Positions 1 to 6,392 of a DNA stretch of 6,481 nt are shown here, piece by piece. The stretch is from Alphaproteobacteria bacterium (GTDB lineage Bacteria > Pseudomonadota > Alphaproteobacteria > Micropepsales > Micropepsaceae): positions 1 through 6,481 of the forward strand of contig JAATGK010000382.1 in assembly GCA_015654715.1 (NCBI GenBank), written 5' to 3'. The number at the start of each line of letters is the position of its first letter. Within the stretch, counting starts at the first letter, position 1. A model generated the notes under the pieces. That model had not been told where the DNA came from. It was given only the letters and a program-made list of their open reading frames with translations, and did no database searches. The position numbers were made by a program, and so were the translations under genes.

Positions 1-1128
1 TCCGGCGGCCCGGCGGATATTTCCGGCCCGGTCAAATCCAACGCCCGTTTCTTGCGGCTCCAACAACTGAGCAAGCTCGGCGCCAAGGGCGTCATCACCT
101 TGACGACCCAGGGCCAGATCGAGATTCCTTGGGCGCGACAGAAGTTGATCGCCCATCAGCCCGGTATGTATTTGGCAGACGCCAAGTTGCGCGACATCGC
201 CGAAGGTTTCTTCTTGGCGAGCGTAGACCCGCAACAAGCCGAGCGTCTGTTCGCCGGCTCCGGCCACAGCTTTGCCGAGCTTGCGGCGCTTGCCGACGCC
301 TCCCAGCCGCTGCCGCACTTCGTCTTGCCGTCGCGCCTCAAGGCGAGCATTGCCGCCGAGCACCAAGAGATCATCTCGCCGAACCTGGTCGCCAAACTCA
401 AGGGCAGCGATCCGAAACTGGCAAAAGAATACGTGGCCGTTTCGGCGCATCTCGATCACCTCGGCATCGGCGATCCCATCAAGGGCGACCGCATCTACAA
501 CGGGGCCATGGACGATGCTTCGGGCGTGGCAACGGTGCTGGATATCGCGCACATCCTGAAATCCGGACCACGGCCGCGCCGTTCCGTGCTTTTCGTCATC
601 TTCACGGCAGAGGAAAAAGGCCTGCTTGGCTCGCGCTATTTTTCACTCCGGCCAACCGTGCCGAAAAATGCCATCGTCACCGATTTCAATTTCGACATGG
701 CCCTGCCGTTGTGGACGCTGAAGAGCATCTATGCCCCCGGCCAAGACGAAAGCACTTTGGGAACAGACGCCCGCGCTGTCGCCGAACAGCAGGGATATAC
801 CATGATCCCCGACCCCATGCCCGACCGCAACGTCTTTACCCGGACCGACCAGTTCAGCTTCGTTCGCGAAGGCATTCCGGCGCTGGCGTTCAAGTTCGGC
901 TTCGCCAAGGGAACGCCTGAGTTCCAGATCGAACATGACTGGCGCGCCAACCGCTATCATGCCCCATCGGACGATCTGGCCCAGCCAGTGGAGAAGGAAG
1001 AAGCGGTGAAGCTCGACACTTTTGTGGCGGCCCTTACCAAGCGTATCGCGGATGCGCCCGCTCGGCCGCAATGGCTGCCAGCCAGCATTTTCGCCCCGCG
1101 CACAACAAAGGCAGCATCACAGCCCTGA
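1..1128 (+). CDS. M28 family zinc metallopeptidase, 5' end outside window
   Basis: The reading frame is open from base 1 (codons start at 1, 4, 7...) to the TGA at 1126-1128, giving 375 residues of a protein that begins upstream. The TTG at 52 lies inside this frame and is not a convincing start. The first ~125 residues look like the end of a PA-type insert (segment AKGVITLTT). The catalytic M28 domain follows, with the di-zinc ligands in order: H150-x-D152 in SAHLDHLG, D171 in MDDASG, E204-E205 in FTAEEKG, D232 in FNFDM and H320 in YHAPSDD (numbered from base 1). All the metal ligands and the general-base Glu are visible, so the enzyme should be active, probably as an aminopeptidase or carboxypeptidase. 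A signal peptide would be expected upstream but cannot be seen. The 127-base gap and new promoter after it suggest it is not part of the following operon. The substrate cannot be told from the sequence. Confidence 0.9.
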   Translation, partial: SGGPADISGPVKSNARFLRLQQLSKLGAKGVITLTTQGQIEIPWARQKLIAHQPGMYLADAKLRDIAEGFFLASVDPQQAERLFAGSGHSFAELAALADASQPLPHFVLPSRLKASIAAEHQEIISPNLVAKLKGSDPKLAKEYVAVSAHLDHLGIGDPIKGDRIYNGAMDDASGVATVLDIAHILKSGPRPRRSVLFVIFTAEEKGLLGSRYFSLRPTVPKNAIVTDFNFDMALPLWTLKSIYAPGQDESTLGTDARAVAEQQGYTMIPDPMPDRNVFTRTDQFSFVREGIPALAFKFGFAKGTPEFQIEHDWRANRYHAPSDDLAQPVEKEEAVKLDTFVAALTKRIADAPARPQWLPASIFAPRTTKAASQP

Positions 1129-1181
1129 GGGAGACGTTCGCCTGCCATTGCCCCCGAAATACAGGACGTTCTTCGGTCTCG

Positions 1182-1212
1182 CATACGCCCATTGCATACA
1201 ATATCCATACAA
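1182..1212 (+). repeat. CATAC half-site direct repeats beside the palindrome
   Basis: CATAC occurs at 1182, 1195 and 1206. The last two are the longer CATACAA (1195-1201 and 1206-1212), spaced 11 bases start to start, about one helical turn. The copy at 1206 is also the left arm of the palindrome at 1205-1228. Regulators of the MocR family are known to bind combinations of direct and inverted half-sites, so these repeats may be extra contacts for the adjacent regulator. That role is inference. Confidence 0.5.
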
Positions 1213-1220
1213 GTTATAAC
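1192..1220 (+). promoter_or_regulatory. Probable sigma-70-type promoter of the mocR-nit-cio operon
   Basis: TTGCAT at 1192-1197 (only three of six consensus positions) is followed after exactly 17 bases by TATAAC at 1215-1220 (five of six). The expected transcription start is near 1227, leaving about 29 untranslated bases before the ATG at 1256. The -10 hexamer lies across the centre of the 24-bp palindrome, so a protein bound there would block RNA polymerase. The -35 match is weak, which fits a promoter that needs an activator or is held low. Confidence 0.5.
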
Positions 1221-1228
1221 TTGTATGG
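1205..1228. promoter_or_regulatory. Perfect 24-bp palindromic operator candidate
   Basis: The left arm CCATACAAGTTA (1205-1216) and the right arm TAACTTGTATGG (1217-1228) are exact reverse complements with no spacer. The symmetry ends at 1204/1229 (T and T). It lies 27 bases upstream of the MocR-type regulator start and covers the likely -10 box. A symmetrical site at this place is expected for a dimeric transcription factor, most simply the regulator encoded next to it, giving autoregulation and control of the whole operon. It is A/T-rich at the centre and has no T-tract after it, so it does not look like a terminator. Confidence 0.75.
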
Positions 1229-1255
1229 TTCCAACTTGGGCAGAACGGCGAAGCC

Positions 1256-2626
1256 ATGTGGCGGCCAAGACTGATCGACGGCACATCGGGAAAATCCCTC
1301 GGCTTGGTTGAGGCGCTGGAGGCCGATATTCGCTCCGGCACGGTCGGCCCCGGCGACCGCTTGCCACCGCAGCGGGCGATCGCCGAGGCGCTTGGCATCG
1401 ATCTGACCACCGTCACCCGCGCCTTCAACGAAGCCCGGCGGCGCGGCCTTATCGAGGCGCAAGCCGGACGCGGCACCTTCGTCAGCGAGGGACACGATCC
1501 GTTCAGACGGGCCCGCCCGCTGGTCGATCTCAGCATGAACATTCCGCCCCAGCCTACGGCAGTGGATTTCCGCCGCCTGCTCTCGCAAGGCATCGCTGGC
1601 ATTCTCGGCAGCACGCGCGGGCTTCTAAGCTTGCAGTATCAGGACAGCGCGGGCGCGGATGCTGACCGCCGGGCTGCCGCCAAATGGCTGTCGCTGCGGA
1701 TCGAGACCATCACCGAAGACCGCATTGTGGTAACGGCAGGGGCGCAAAGTGCGCTCTTTGCCATATGCGATTTGCTGTTTCGCAAAGGCGACACGATCCT
1801 CGCCGGCGAAGTCACTTACCCAGGGCTTAAGGCCGTTGCGGCACAGCAGGGGCTGAAATTGGAGCCGCTAGCCATGGACCGCTACGGCCTCATCCCGGAC
1901 GCCCTGGAACGGGCTTGCCGCGAAAGCGCGCCCAAGGCGCTGTATTTGATTCCGGCGATAGACAACCCAACCACCGCAACCCTGCCCGAATCCCGCCGCC
2001 GGGCGATTGCGGCGCTCGCCCGCAAAAACGGCCTGACGCTGATCGAAGACGATCCCTATTCGCCGCTAACCCCAAAGCGAATGACGGCGCTGGCGGAGGT
2101 GGCGGGCGACATCACCTGGCACATCGCAACGCTTTCGAAATGCGCCACGCCGTCCTTGCGCGTGGCTTATGTCGCCGCTCCCGACGCTACCTTGGCCACA
2201 AGGCTCGCTGCCGTACTGCGAGCGACGGTGTTGATGGCCCCGCCATTGATGACCGCGCTCGCCAGCAGGTGGATTGCTGACGGTACGCTCGCCGACCTTG
2301 CGCTGGCCATTCGCGTCGAGAATGTTGCGCGCCAGAAGCTGGCGGCCGCCATCCTCGCGGACCACCACTTCGCGGCGGACCCGCATGGCCATCACCTCTG
2401 GCTGCGCTTGCCGGCCCCTTGGCGGGCAACAGACTTTGCCGATTATGCCGACCGTGCGGGAGTTTCCATCGTACCAAGCGCCGCCTTCACCATCGGCGAT
2501 GACGCCCACGAAGCCGTCCGCCTGTCTTTGGGCATCGCACCGGATCAGGGCGCCCTGGAAGACGGTCTTCATCAACTCGCCGCGCTTTTATCCGCCCCCT
2601 CGCTTGCCACCCGAACCGTGGTGTAG
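1256..2626 (+). CDS. MocR-subfamily GntR transcriptional regulator with PLP aminotransferase-like domain
   Basis: 456 residues. Residues ~13-77 form a GntR winged helix-turn-helix, with the typical run [16 protein letters not shown], then [15 protein letters not shown] and GRGTFV at 71-76. Residues ~110-450 form a fold-type I aminotransferase domain: N237 in DNPTT, D265 and Y268 in EDDPY for the PLP ring, and K295 in LSK as the predicted Schiff-base lysine, followed by LRVAY. Length and order match MocR regulators such as GabR, TauR and PdxR, which use PLP or its amine adducts as a signal rather than for catalysis. The ATG at 1256 is chosen because the protein then begins just before the HTH; no strong ribosome site precedes it. 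The gene sits directly behind a palindrome and promoter and leads a tight operon with a nitrilase and CioAB, so it probably regulates them. The effector is unknown. Confidence 0.92.
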   Translation: MWRPRLIDGTSGKSLGLVEALEADIRSGTVGPGDRLPPQRAIAEALGIDLTTVTRAFNEARRRGLIEAQAGRGTFVSEGHDPFRRARPLVDLSMNIPPQPTAVDFRRLLSQGIAGILGSTRGLLSLQYQDSAGADADRRAAAKWLSLRIETITEDRIVVTAGAQSALFAICDLLFRKGDTILAGEVTYPGLKAVAAQQGLKLEPLAMDRYGLIPDALERACRESAPKALYLIPAIDNPTTATLPESRRRAIAALARKNGLTLIEDDPYSPLTPKRMTALAEVAGDITWHIATLSKCATPSLRVAYVAAPDATLATRLAAVLRATVLMAPPLMTALASRWIADGTLADLALAIRVENVARQKLAAAILADHHFAADPHGHHLWLRLPAPWRATDFADYADRAGVSIVPSAAFTIGDDAHEAVRLSLGIAPDQGALEDGLHQLAALLSAPSLATRTVV

Positions 2627-2648
2627 CCGCATGCCAGGAACACGAACC

Positions 2649-3616
2649 ATGACAGAGATTATAAAAGCAGCCGTCGTTCAGACCGGAACGATCCTGTTCG
2701 ACACCCCAAAGACCATCGAAAAGTTCGCCGACCTGGCCCGCGACGCGGCCGCCAAGGGCGCACAGCTTGCGGTGTTTCCGGAAGCCTTCATCGGCGGCTA
2801 TCCAAAAGGTCTCGATTTCGGCGCCCGTCTTGGAACGCGCAGTGCCGAAGGCCGCGAAGACTTCCGCCGTTATCACGCCAGCGCGGTCGATCTGAACAGT
2901 CCGGAAGCGGAGCGCATTGCAAAGGTTGCCCGGGACAATGGCATCCACATCGTTGTCGGCATCATCGAGCGCGACGGCGGTACGCTTTATTGTTCGGCAC
3001 TGACCTATGGCCCGGATGGCCGCCTGCTCGCAAGCATCGCAAGCTCATGCCCACGGCCATGGAGCGCTTGGTCTGGGGCTTCGGCGATGGTTCCACAATC
3101 GGCGTGACCGAGACGCCGCTGGGGCGCATCGGCAGCGTCATTTGCTGGGAAAACTATATGCCTCTGCTGCGCACGGCGATGTATGCGCAAGGCGTCGAAC
3201 TCTACTGCGCCCCGACTGTCGACGACCGCGACACCTGGCTGCCCACCATGCAGACCATTGCGATGGAAGGCCGCTGCTTTGTCCTTTCCGCGGTGCAGTA
3301 TTTCACCCAGGGCGATGGTGCCGGAACCCCGAAAGCCGGAGAAACGGCCCACAATGTTTTGATCCGGGGCGGTTCCTGCATCGTCGATCCGTTCGGCACG
3401 GTTCTGGTCGCGCCGGATTTCACCGGCGAAACGATCAAGATTGCCGAAATCGACCGCCGCCAGATCGTTCGCGGCAAATACGACCTCGATGTTGTCGGTC
3501 ATTACGCCCGCCCCGATGTCTTCAAGCTTTCGGTCGATACGCGGCCCCAATCCGCCGTCACCTTTGAGCGCGAGCCTGCCCTGCCCGACCAGACCATCAG
3601 TCCCACAGAGAATTGA
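2649..3616 (+). pseudogene. Nitrilase (carbon-nitrogen hydrolase), disrupted by a one-base frameshift near 3032
   Basis: Nitrilases convert a nitrile to a carboxylic acid and ammonia in the cytoplasm. From the ATG at 2649 (AGGA at 2636-2639 upstream) the frame gives [12 protein letters not shown] and runs normally to about 3032. It then goes wrong and stops at 3105-3107. The family sequence resumes in the frame two bases on ([30 protein letters not shown]) and ends at the TGA at 3614-3616. Adding one A at GCAAGCAT (3030-3037) restores A-K-H-R-K and a 322-residue protein of normal length with the full triad: E45, K132 and C166, plus E139. [21 protein letters not shown] resembles arylacetonitrilases. 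As written, the first piece (about 152 residues) lacks the catalytic Lys and Cys. No other damage is seen, so this is either a recent mutation or a sequence error. It lies in an operon with the MocR gene and cioAB. Substrate unknown. Confidence 0.85.
3607..3612 (+). promoter_or_regulatory. Ribosome binding site of cioA inside the nitrilase end
   Basis: AGAGAA at 3607-3612 lies six bases before the ATG at 3619 and within the last codons of the nitrilase gene. The nitrilase stop (3614-3616) and the cioA start are two bases apart, an arrangement typical of coupled translation. The site decides for ATG 3619 over the in-frame TTG at 3613, which would have almost no room for it. Confidence 0.55.
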
Positions 3617-3618
3617 TC

Positions 3619-5025
3619 ATGTTCAGTCTAACGGCGCTTCAACTCGCCCGCATCCAGTTCGGCTTCACGATATCCTTCCACATCGTCTTTCCGGCCATCA
3701 CCATCGGACTGGCGAGCTATCTGTCCGTGCTGGAAGGGATGTGGCTGAAGACCAAGGACACCGCCTATCGCGACCTTTACACATTCTGGTCCAAGATCTT
3801 CGCGGTCAACTTCGCCATGGGCGTCGTTTCCGGGCTGGTGATGGCGTACGAGTTCGGAACCAATTGGAGTTTCTTCTCGTCTTTTGCCGGCGGCATCACC
3901 GGACCGCTGCTCGCCTATGAGGTGTTGACGGCGTTCTTTCTGGAAGCGGGTTTTCTCGGCGTCATGCTGTTCGGCTGGAACAAAGTTGGTCCGGAGCTGC
4001 ATTACTTCGCCACGATCATGGTCGCGATCGGCACGCTGATTTCGGCGACCTGGATTCTGGCGTCCAACAGCTGGATGCAAACCCCGCAAGGCTTCGAGAT
4101 CATCAACGGGCGCGCGGTGCCGGTCGACTGGCTCAAGGTGATCTTCAATCCGTCCTTCCCTTACCGGCTCGTCCATATGACCATTGCCGCTTATATCTCG
4201 ACCGCCTTGTTCGTCGGGGCCGCCGGTGCGTGGCACCTTTTGCGCGGCAATGGCACGCGGCCCATCAAGCTTATGCTGTCGATGGCGATGTGGATGCTGC
4301 TGGCGGCGGCGCCTCTCCAGATGTTGGTGGGCGATGCCCACGGCCTCAACACGCTCCAGTATCAACCGGCGAAGATTGCGGCGATGGAAGGCCATTGGCG
4401 CAACCAGCCGGGCAAGGGCGTGCCCTTGATCCTTTTCGGCCTGCCGGACATGGCCGCCGAGACCACACGCTATGCGGTCGAGATTCCGCATCTGAGCAGC
4501 CTTATTCTGACCCACAGCTACAACGGGCAGTTCCGCGGACTCAGCGAGTTCAAAGCACAAGACCGGCCCAACGCCGCCATCGTATTCTGGACCTTCCGCG
4601 TCATGGTCGGGCTCGGCGTCTTGATCGTACTTCTCGCCGCTTGGAGTCTGTGGCTGCGCTGGCGGGGCAAGCTCTTTAGCGCCCGCAACTTCCTGCGTCT
4701 TGCCACCATCATGGGACCGAGCGGGCTGATCGCCGTCTTGGCCGGATGGTATACCACCGAGATCGGGCGCCAGCCGTGGGTCGTTTATGGCGTAATGCGG
4801 ACCGATCATGCCGTCTCCAATCATTCGGCACTGGCGCTGTCGGCGACGTTGGTCGTGTTCATCGTGATGTATACCGCCGTCTTCGGCACCGGCATCAGCT
4901 ATATGCTGAAGCTGGTCGCCAAAGGCCCTGACGAACCGGAAACCGCATCGCACCCAGGACAATCGCAGCGTCCGGCCAGACCGCTCTCGGCGGCGCCCGA
5001 CGATATCGATCCGGCCGTCGGTTAG
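3619..5025 (+). CDS. cioA: Cytochrome bd-type quinol oxidase subunit I, cyanide-insensitive (CIO, short Q-loop) type; CydA/CioA
   Basis: 468 residues, about nine membrane helices. This subunit carries hemes b558, b595 and d, oxidises quinol and reduces oxygen to water at the cytoplasmic membrane. Visible residues: H21 in SFHIVFPAITIG (heme ligand, E. coli H19), E101 and E109 in AYEVLTAFFLEAGF (proton path, E. coli E99/E107), H186 in LVHMTIAAYIS (b558 ligand), K252 and E257 in AKIAAMEGHW (quinol site), R327 and M329 in FRVMVG (E. coli R391/M393), and G383-RQPW. H186 to the Met ligand spans 143 residues against 207 in E. coli CydA, so the C-terminal Q-loop insert is missing. Together with GRQPWVVYGVMRT and GLPDMAAETTRYAVEIPHLSSLILTHS this marks the CioA type. 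The last ~38 residues are a hydrophilic tail. The ATG at 3619 follows the nitrilase stop by two bases. Partner of CioB downstream. Cyanide resistance is a property known for the type, not shown here. Confidence 0.95.
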   Translation: MFSLTALQLARIQFGFTISFHIVFPAITIGLASYLSVLEGMWLKTKDTAYRDLYTFWSKIFAVNFAMGVVSGLVMAYEFGTNWSFFSSFAGGITGPLLAYEVLTAFFLEAGFLGVMLFGWNKVGPELHYFATIMVAIGTLISATWILASNSWMQTPQGFEIINGRAVPVDWLKVIFNPSFPYRLVHMTIAAYISTALFVGAAGAWHLLRGNGTRPIKLMLSMAMWMLLAAAPLQMLVGDAHGLNTLQYQPAKIAAMEGHWRNQPGKGVPLILFGLPDMAAETTRYAVEIPHLSSLILTHSYNGQFRGLSEFKAQDRPNAAIVFWTFRVMVGLGVLIVLLAAWSLWLRWRGKLFSARNFLRLATIMGPSGLIAVLAGWYTTEIGRQPWVVYGVMRTDHAVSNHSALALSATLVVFIVMYTAVFGTGISYMLKLVAKGPDEPETASHPGQSQRPARPLSAAPDDIDPAVG

Positions 5026-5030
5026 GGAGA
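5024..5030 (+). promoter_or_regulatory. Ribosome binding site of cioB
   Basis: AGGGAGA at 5024-5030 overlaps the cioA stop codon (TAG, 5023-5025) and lies seven bases before the cioB ATG at 5038. This is the strongest Shine-Dalgarno match in the operon and fixes the cioB start. Confidence 0.6.
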
Positions 5031-5037
5031 ACAGATC

Positions 5038-6045
5038 ATGGGCCTAGACCTTCCTCTTCTGATGGCGATCGTCATTGCCTTTGGCGTGATGATGTATGTG
5101 GTCATGGACGGCTTTGATCTCGGCATCGGCCTCTTGTCCCCTTTCGTGAAGAACCGCGAAGACCGCGATACCATGGTCAATACCGTGGCGCCGGTCTGGG
5201 ACGGCAACGAGACTTGGCTGGTGCTGGGCGGTGCCGGACTGCTTGCAGGTTTTCCGATGGCTTACGCCGTCATCCTCAGCGCACTCTATCTGCCGCTGGT
5301 GGCGATGCTGGCAGGCCTGATCTGGCGCGGGGTTGCGTTCGAGTTCCGCTTCAAGGCCGACCTGTCGCACCGGCCGTTTTGGGACAAAGCCTTTGCCTGG
5401 GGCTCTTATATCGCGACCTTCTTCCAGGGCGTGGCGCTCGGTGCGTTCATCAACGGCTTCGCCGTCAAGGACGGCGCCTATGCCGGCGGATTGTTCGATT
5501 GGTTGACGCCCTTCAGCCTGTTCACCGGCTTTGGCTTGCTGGTCGCTTATGCGCTGCTCGGCACGACGTGGCTGGTGATGAAGACCGAAGGGGCGCTGCA
5601 GCAGCGGATGCGGGATTTGTCCAGGGTCGTCACTATTGCCCTGTTCCTGGTGATCATCGCCGTCAGCATTTGGACTCCCCTCATGCATGCGGACATCGCC
5701 ACGCGCTGGTTCTCCTGGCCCAACATCCTCTTTCTCGCGCCGGTTCCGGTGTTGGTCGCGGCCACGACCGGACTGATCCTGCGCGCGCTGAAGCGTGACA
5801 CGCATGTGTCGCCGTTTCTGCTGGCGCTCGCCATCTTGGCCCTGGGTTATCTGGGCCTTGCCATCAGCCTGTGGCCGAATATCATCCCGCCAGCCATCTC
5901 CATCTGGGAGGCCGCCTCACCCTCGCAGAGCTTGAGCTTCACTTTGATTGGGGCCTTGTGCATCATCCCCTTCATCCTCGGCTACACGGCGTGGTCCTAT
6001 TACGTCTTTCGCGGCAAGGTGAAGGCCGGCGAGGGCTATCACTGA
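5038..6045 (+). CDS. cioB: Cytochrome bd-type quinol oxidase subunit II; CydB/CioB
   Basis: 335 residues, mostly membrane helices (about eight or nine). CydB/CioB carries no heme of its own in most enzymes but is needed to assemble the heme centres of subunit I and provides part of the proton route. The diagnostic N-terminal pattern is present: D24-G-F-D27-LGIG after helix 1, then PVWDGNETW at 52-60 followed by LVLGGAGLLAGFPMAYA. The C-terminal SIWEAASPSQSLSFTL and the LGYTAWSYYVFRGKV end match the last helices of the family (E. coli MWDATSSQLTLN and LYTAWCYW). It is shorter than E. coli CydB (379), as is usual for the CIO group. It starts 12 bases after cioA with a good ribosome site and its stop overlaps the next start (TGATG), so the three genes are made together. 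Confidence 0.95.
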   Translation: MGLDLPLLMAIVIAFGVMMYVVMDGFDLGIGLLSPFVKNREDRDTMVNTVAPVWDGNETWLVLGGAGLLAGFPMAYAVILSALYLPLVAMLAGLIWRGVAFEFRFKADLSHRPFWDKAFAWGSYIATFFQGVALGAFINGFAVKDGAYAGGLFDWLTPFSLFTGFGLLVAYALLGTTWLVMKTEGALQQRMRDLSRVVTIALFLVIIAVSIWTPLMHADIATRWFSWPNILFLAPVPVLVAATTGLILRALKRDTHVSPFLLALAILALGYLGLAISLWPNIIPPAISIWEAASPSQSLSFTLIGALCIIPFILGYTAWSYYVFRGKVKAGEGYH

Positions 6046-6188
6046 TGAAAGCGAACGGCTCCTCACCTCGTCTCTGGGCACACCGCATCGGCTGGATGGT
6101 GCTGATCTGGACTGCAAGCGTGGTCGGCCTCGGTATCGTCGCCTCTCTCTTGCGCCTGGTGATGAAACTCGCCGGCATGACTCACTGA
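6045..6188 (+). CDS. DUF2474-like single-helix membrane protein, putative small subunit of the CIO oxidase
   Basis: 47 residues, starting at the ATG that overlaps the cioB stop by one base (6043-6047), with GAGGG at 6031-6035 as ribosome site. The protein has a short basic N-terminus (KANGSSPRLWAHR), one hydrophobic helix at about 16-38 (GWMVLIWTASVVGLGIVASLL) and the ending RLVMKLAGMTH. The pattern R-x-GW-x-VLIW-x-AS-V...RL-x-M-x-x-AG is what I recall of DUF2474 proteins, which are found right after cioB in many proteobacteria. Small one-helix subunits (CydX, CydH/CydY) bind and stabilise E. coli bd oxidases; an equivalent role here is inferred from position and shape. It has no sequence likeness to CydX that I can see. 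Its small size means automatic gene calls may miss it. Confidence 0.8.
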   Translation: MKANGSSPRLWAHRIGWMVLIWTASVVGLGIVASLLRLVMKLAGMTH

Positions 6189-6237
6189 ACCGCAACACGC
6201 TCAAAGCCTTCCCCGTCGAAGATCGATAGTCCCGGCG

Positions 6238-6273
6238 CCGTTCATCGGCGATACGACGCGACGAACGGTCTTT
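6238..6273 (+). terminator. Possible intrinsic terminator after the cio operon
   Basis: CCGTTCATCG (6238-6247) can pair with CGACGAACGG (6259-6268) with one A-C mismatch and an 11-base loop. TCTTT (6269-6273) follows. The place, 50 bases after the last gene, fits an operon end. The T-run is short and interrupted, so termination may be weak or the stem may only protect the 3' end of the message. Confidence 0.4.
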
Positions 6274-6326
6274 GCGGACCCCAGCACTCAACCACCACGT
6301 TCCACGCCAGAGATACGGAGAGGCTG

Positions 6327-6342
6327 CGAGCAGTGCTGCTCG
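6327..6342. repeat. 16-bp inverted repeat, CGAGCAG / CTGCTCG
   Basis: CGAGCAG (6327-6333) and CTGCTCG (6336-6342) are exact reverse complements separated by two bases. The repeat ends eight bases before a TTGACA box (6350-6355) and no T-run follows on either strand, so an upstream protein binding site is more likely than a terminator. Function unknown. Confidence 0.45.
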
Positions 6343-6349
6343 AAACGCA

Positions 6350-6377
6350 TTGACAACGCATTCGTCAACCTGATAAA
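6350..6377 (+). promoter_or_regulatory. Candidate promoter for a rightward gene beyond the window
   Basis: A perfect -35 box TTGACA at 6350-6355 is followed after 16 bases by GATAAA at 6372-6377 (four of six positions of the -10 consensus). The Fur-like palindrome begins at the next base. The downstream start codon is not in the window, so the target gene is not known. Confidence 0.45.
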
Positions 6378-6392
6378 TGCGAATAATTCTCA
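6378..6392. promoter_or_regulatory. Fur-box-like 7-1-7 palindrome
   Basis: TGCGAAT-A-ATTCTCA has arms that match as reverse complements at six of seven positions; widened to 6375-6395, eight of ten. The form TG-x-x-AAT-n-ATT-x-x-CA is the 7-1-7 layout of the classical Fur site. It sits immediately after the -10 box of a rightward promoter, where Fur with iron would block transcription. The target is probably an iron-uptake gene past the right edge; this is inference from the motif. Confidence 0.5.

Noticed and set aside
52..54. TTG as the true start of the peptidase
   Set aside because: The frame is open and peptidase-like from base 1, no ribosome site precedes the TTG, and a start here would cut the PA-like part.
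1131..1180. GAGAC/GTCTC pair as a terminator of the peptidase gene
   Set aside because: Only five pairs around a 40-base loop and no T-run; too weak to support.
1205..1228. Palindrome as a terminator or a mobile-element end
   Set aside because: No T-tract follows, there is no matching second copy in the window and no transposase or integrase nearby; the position over a -10 box favours an operator.
2631..2633. Alternative in-frame ATG for the nitrilase, six codons upstream
   Set aside because: No ribosome site precedes it, while AGGA at 2636-2639 is well placed for ATG 2649, and the extra residues PGTRT do not look like a nitrilase start.
3030..3044. Programmed ribosomal frameshifting in the nitrilase
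   Set aside because: No slippery heptamer or convincing downstream stem is visible at the switch, and nitrilases are not known to use recoding. A one-base deletion is simpler.
3628..4962. Long minus-strand open frame (444 codons) opposite cioA
   Set aside because: It lies entirely opposite a clear cytochrome bd gene, its product is rich in Gln/Arg/His with no family pattern, and it mirrors the codon bias of the + strand gene.
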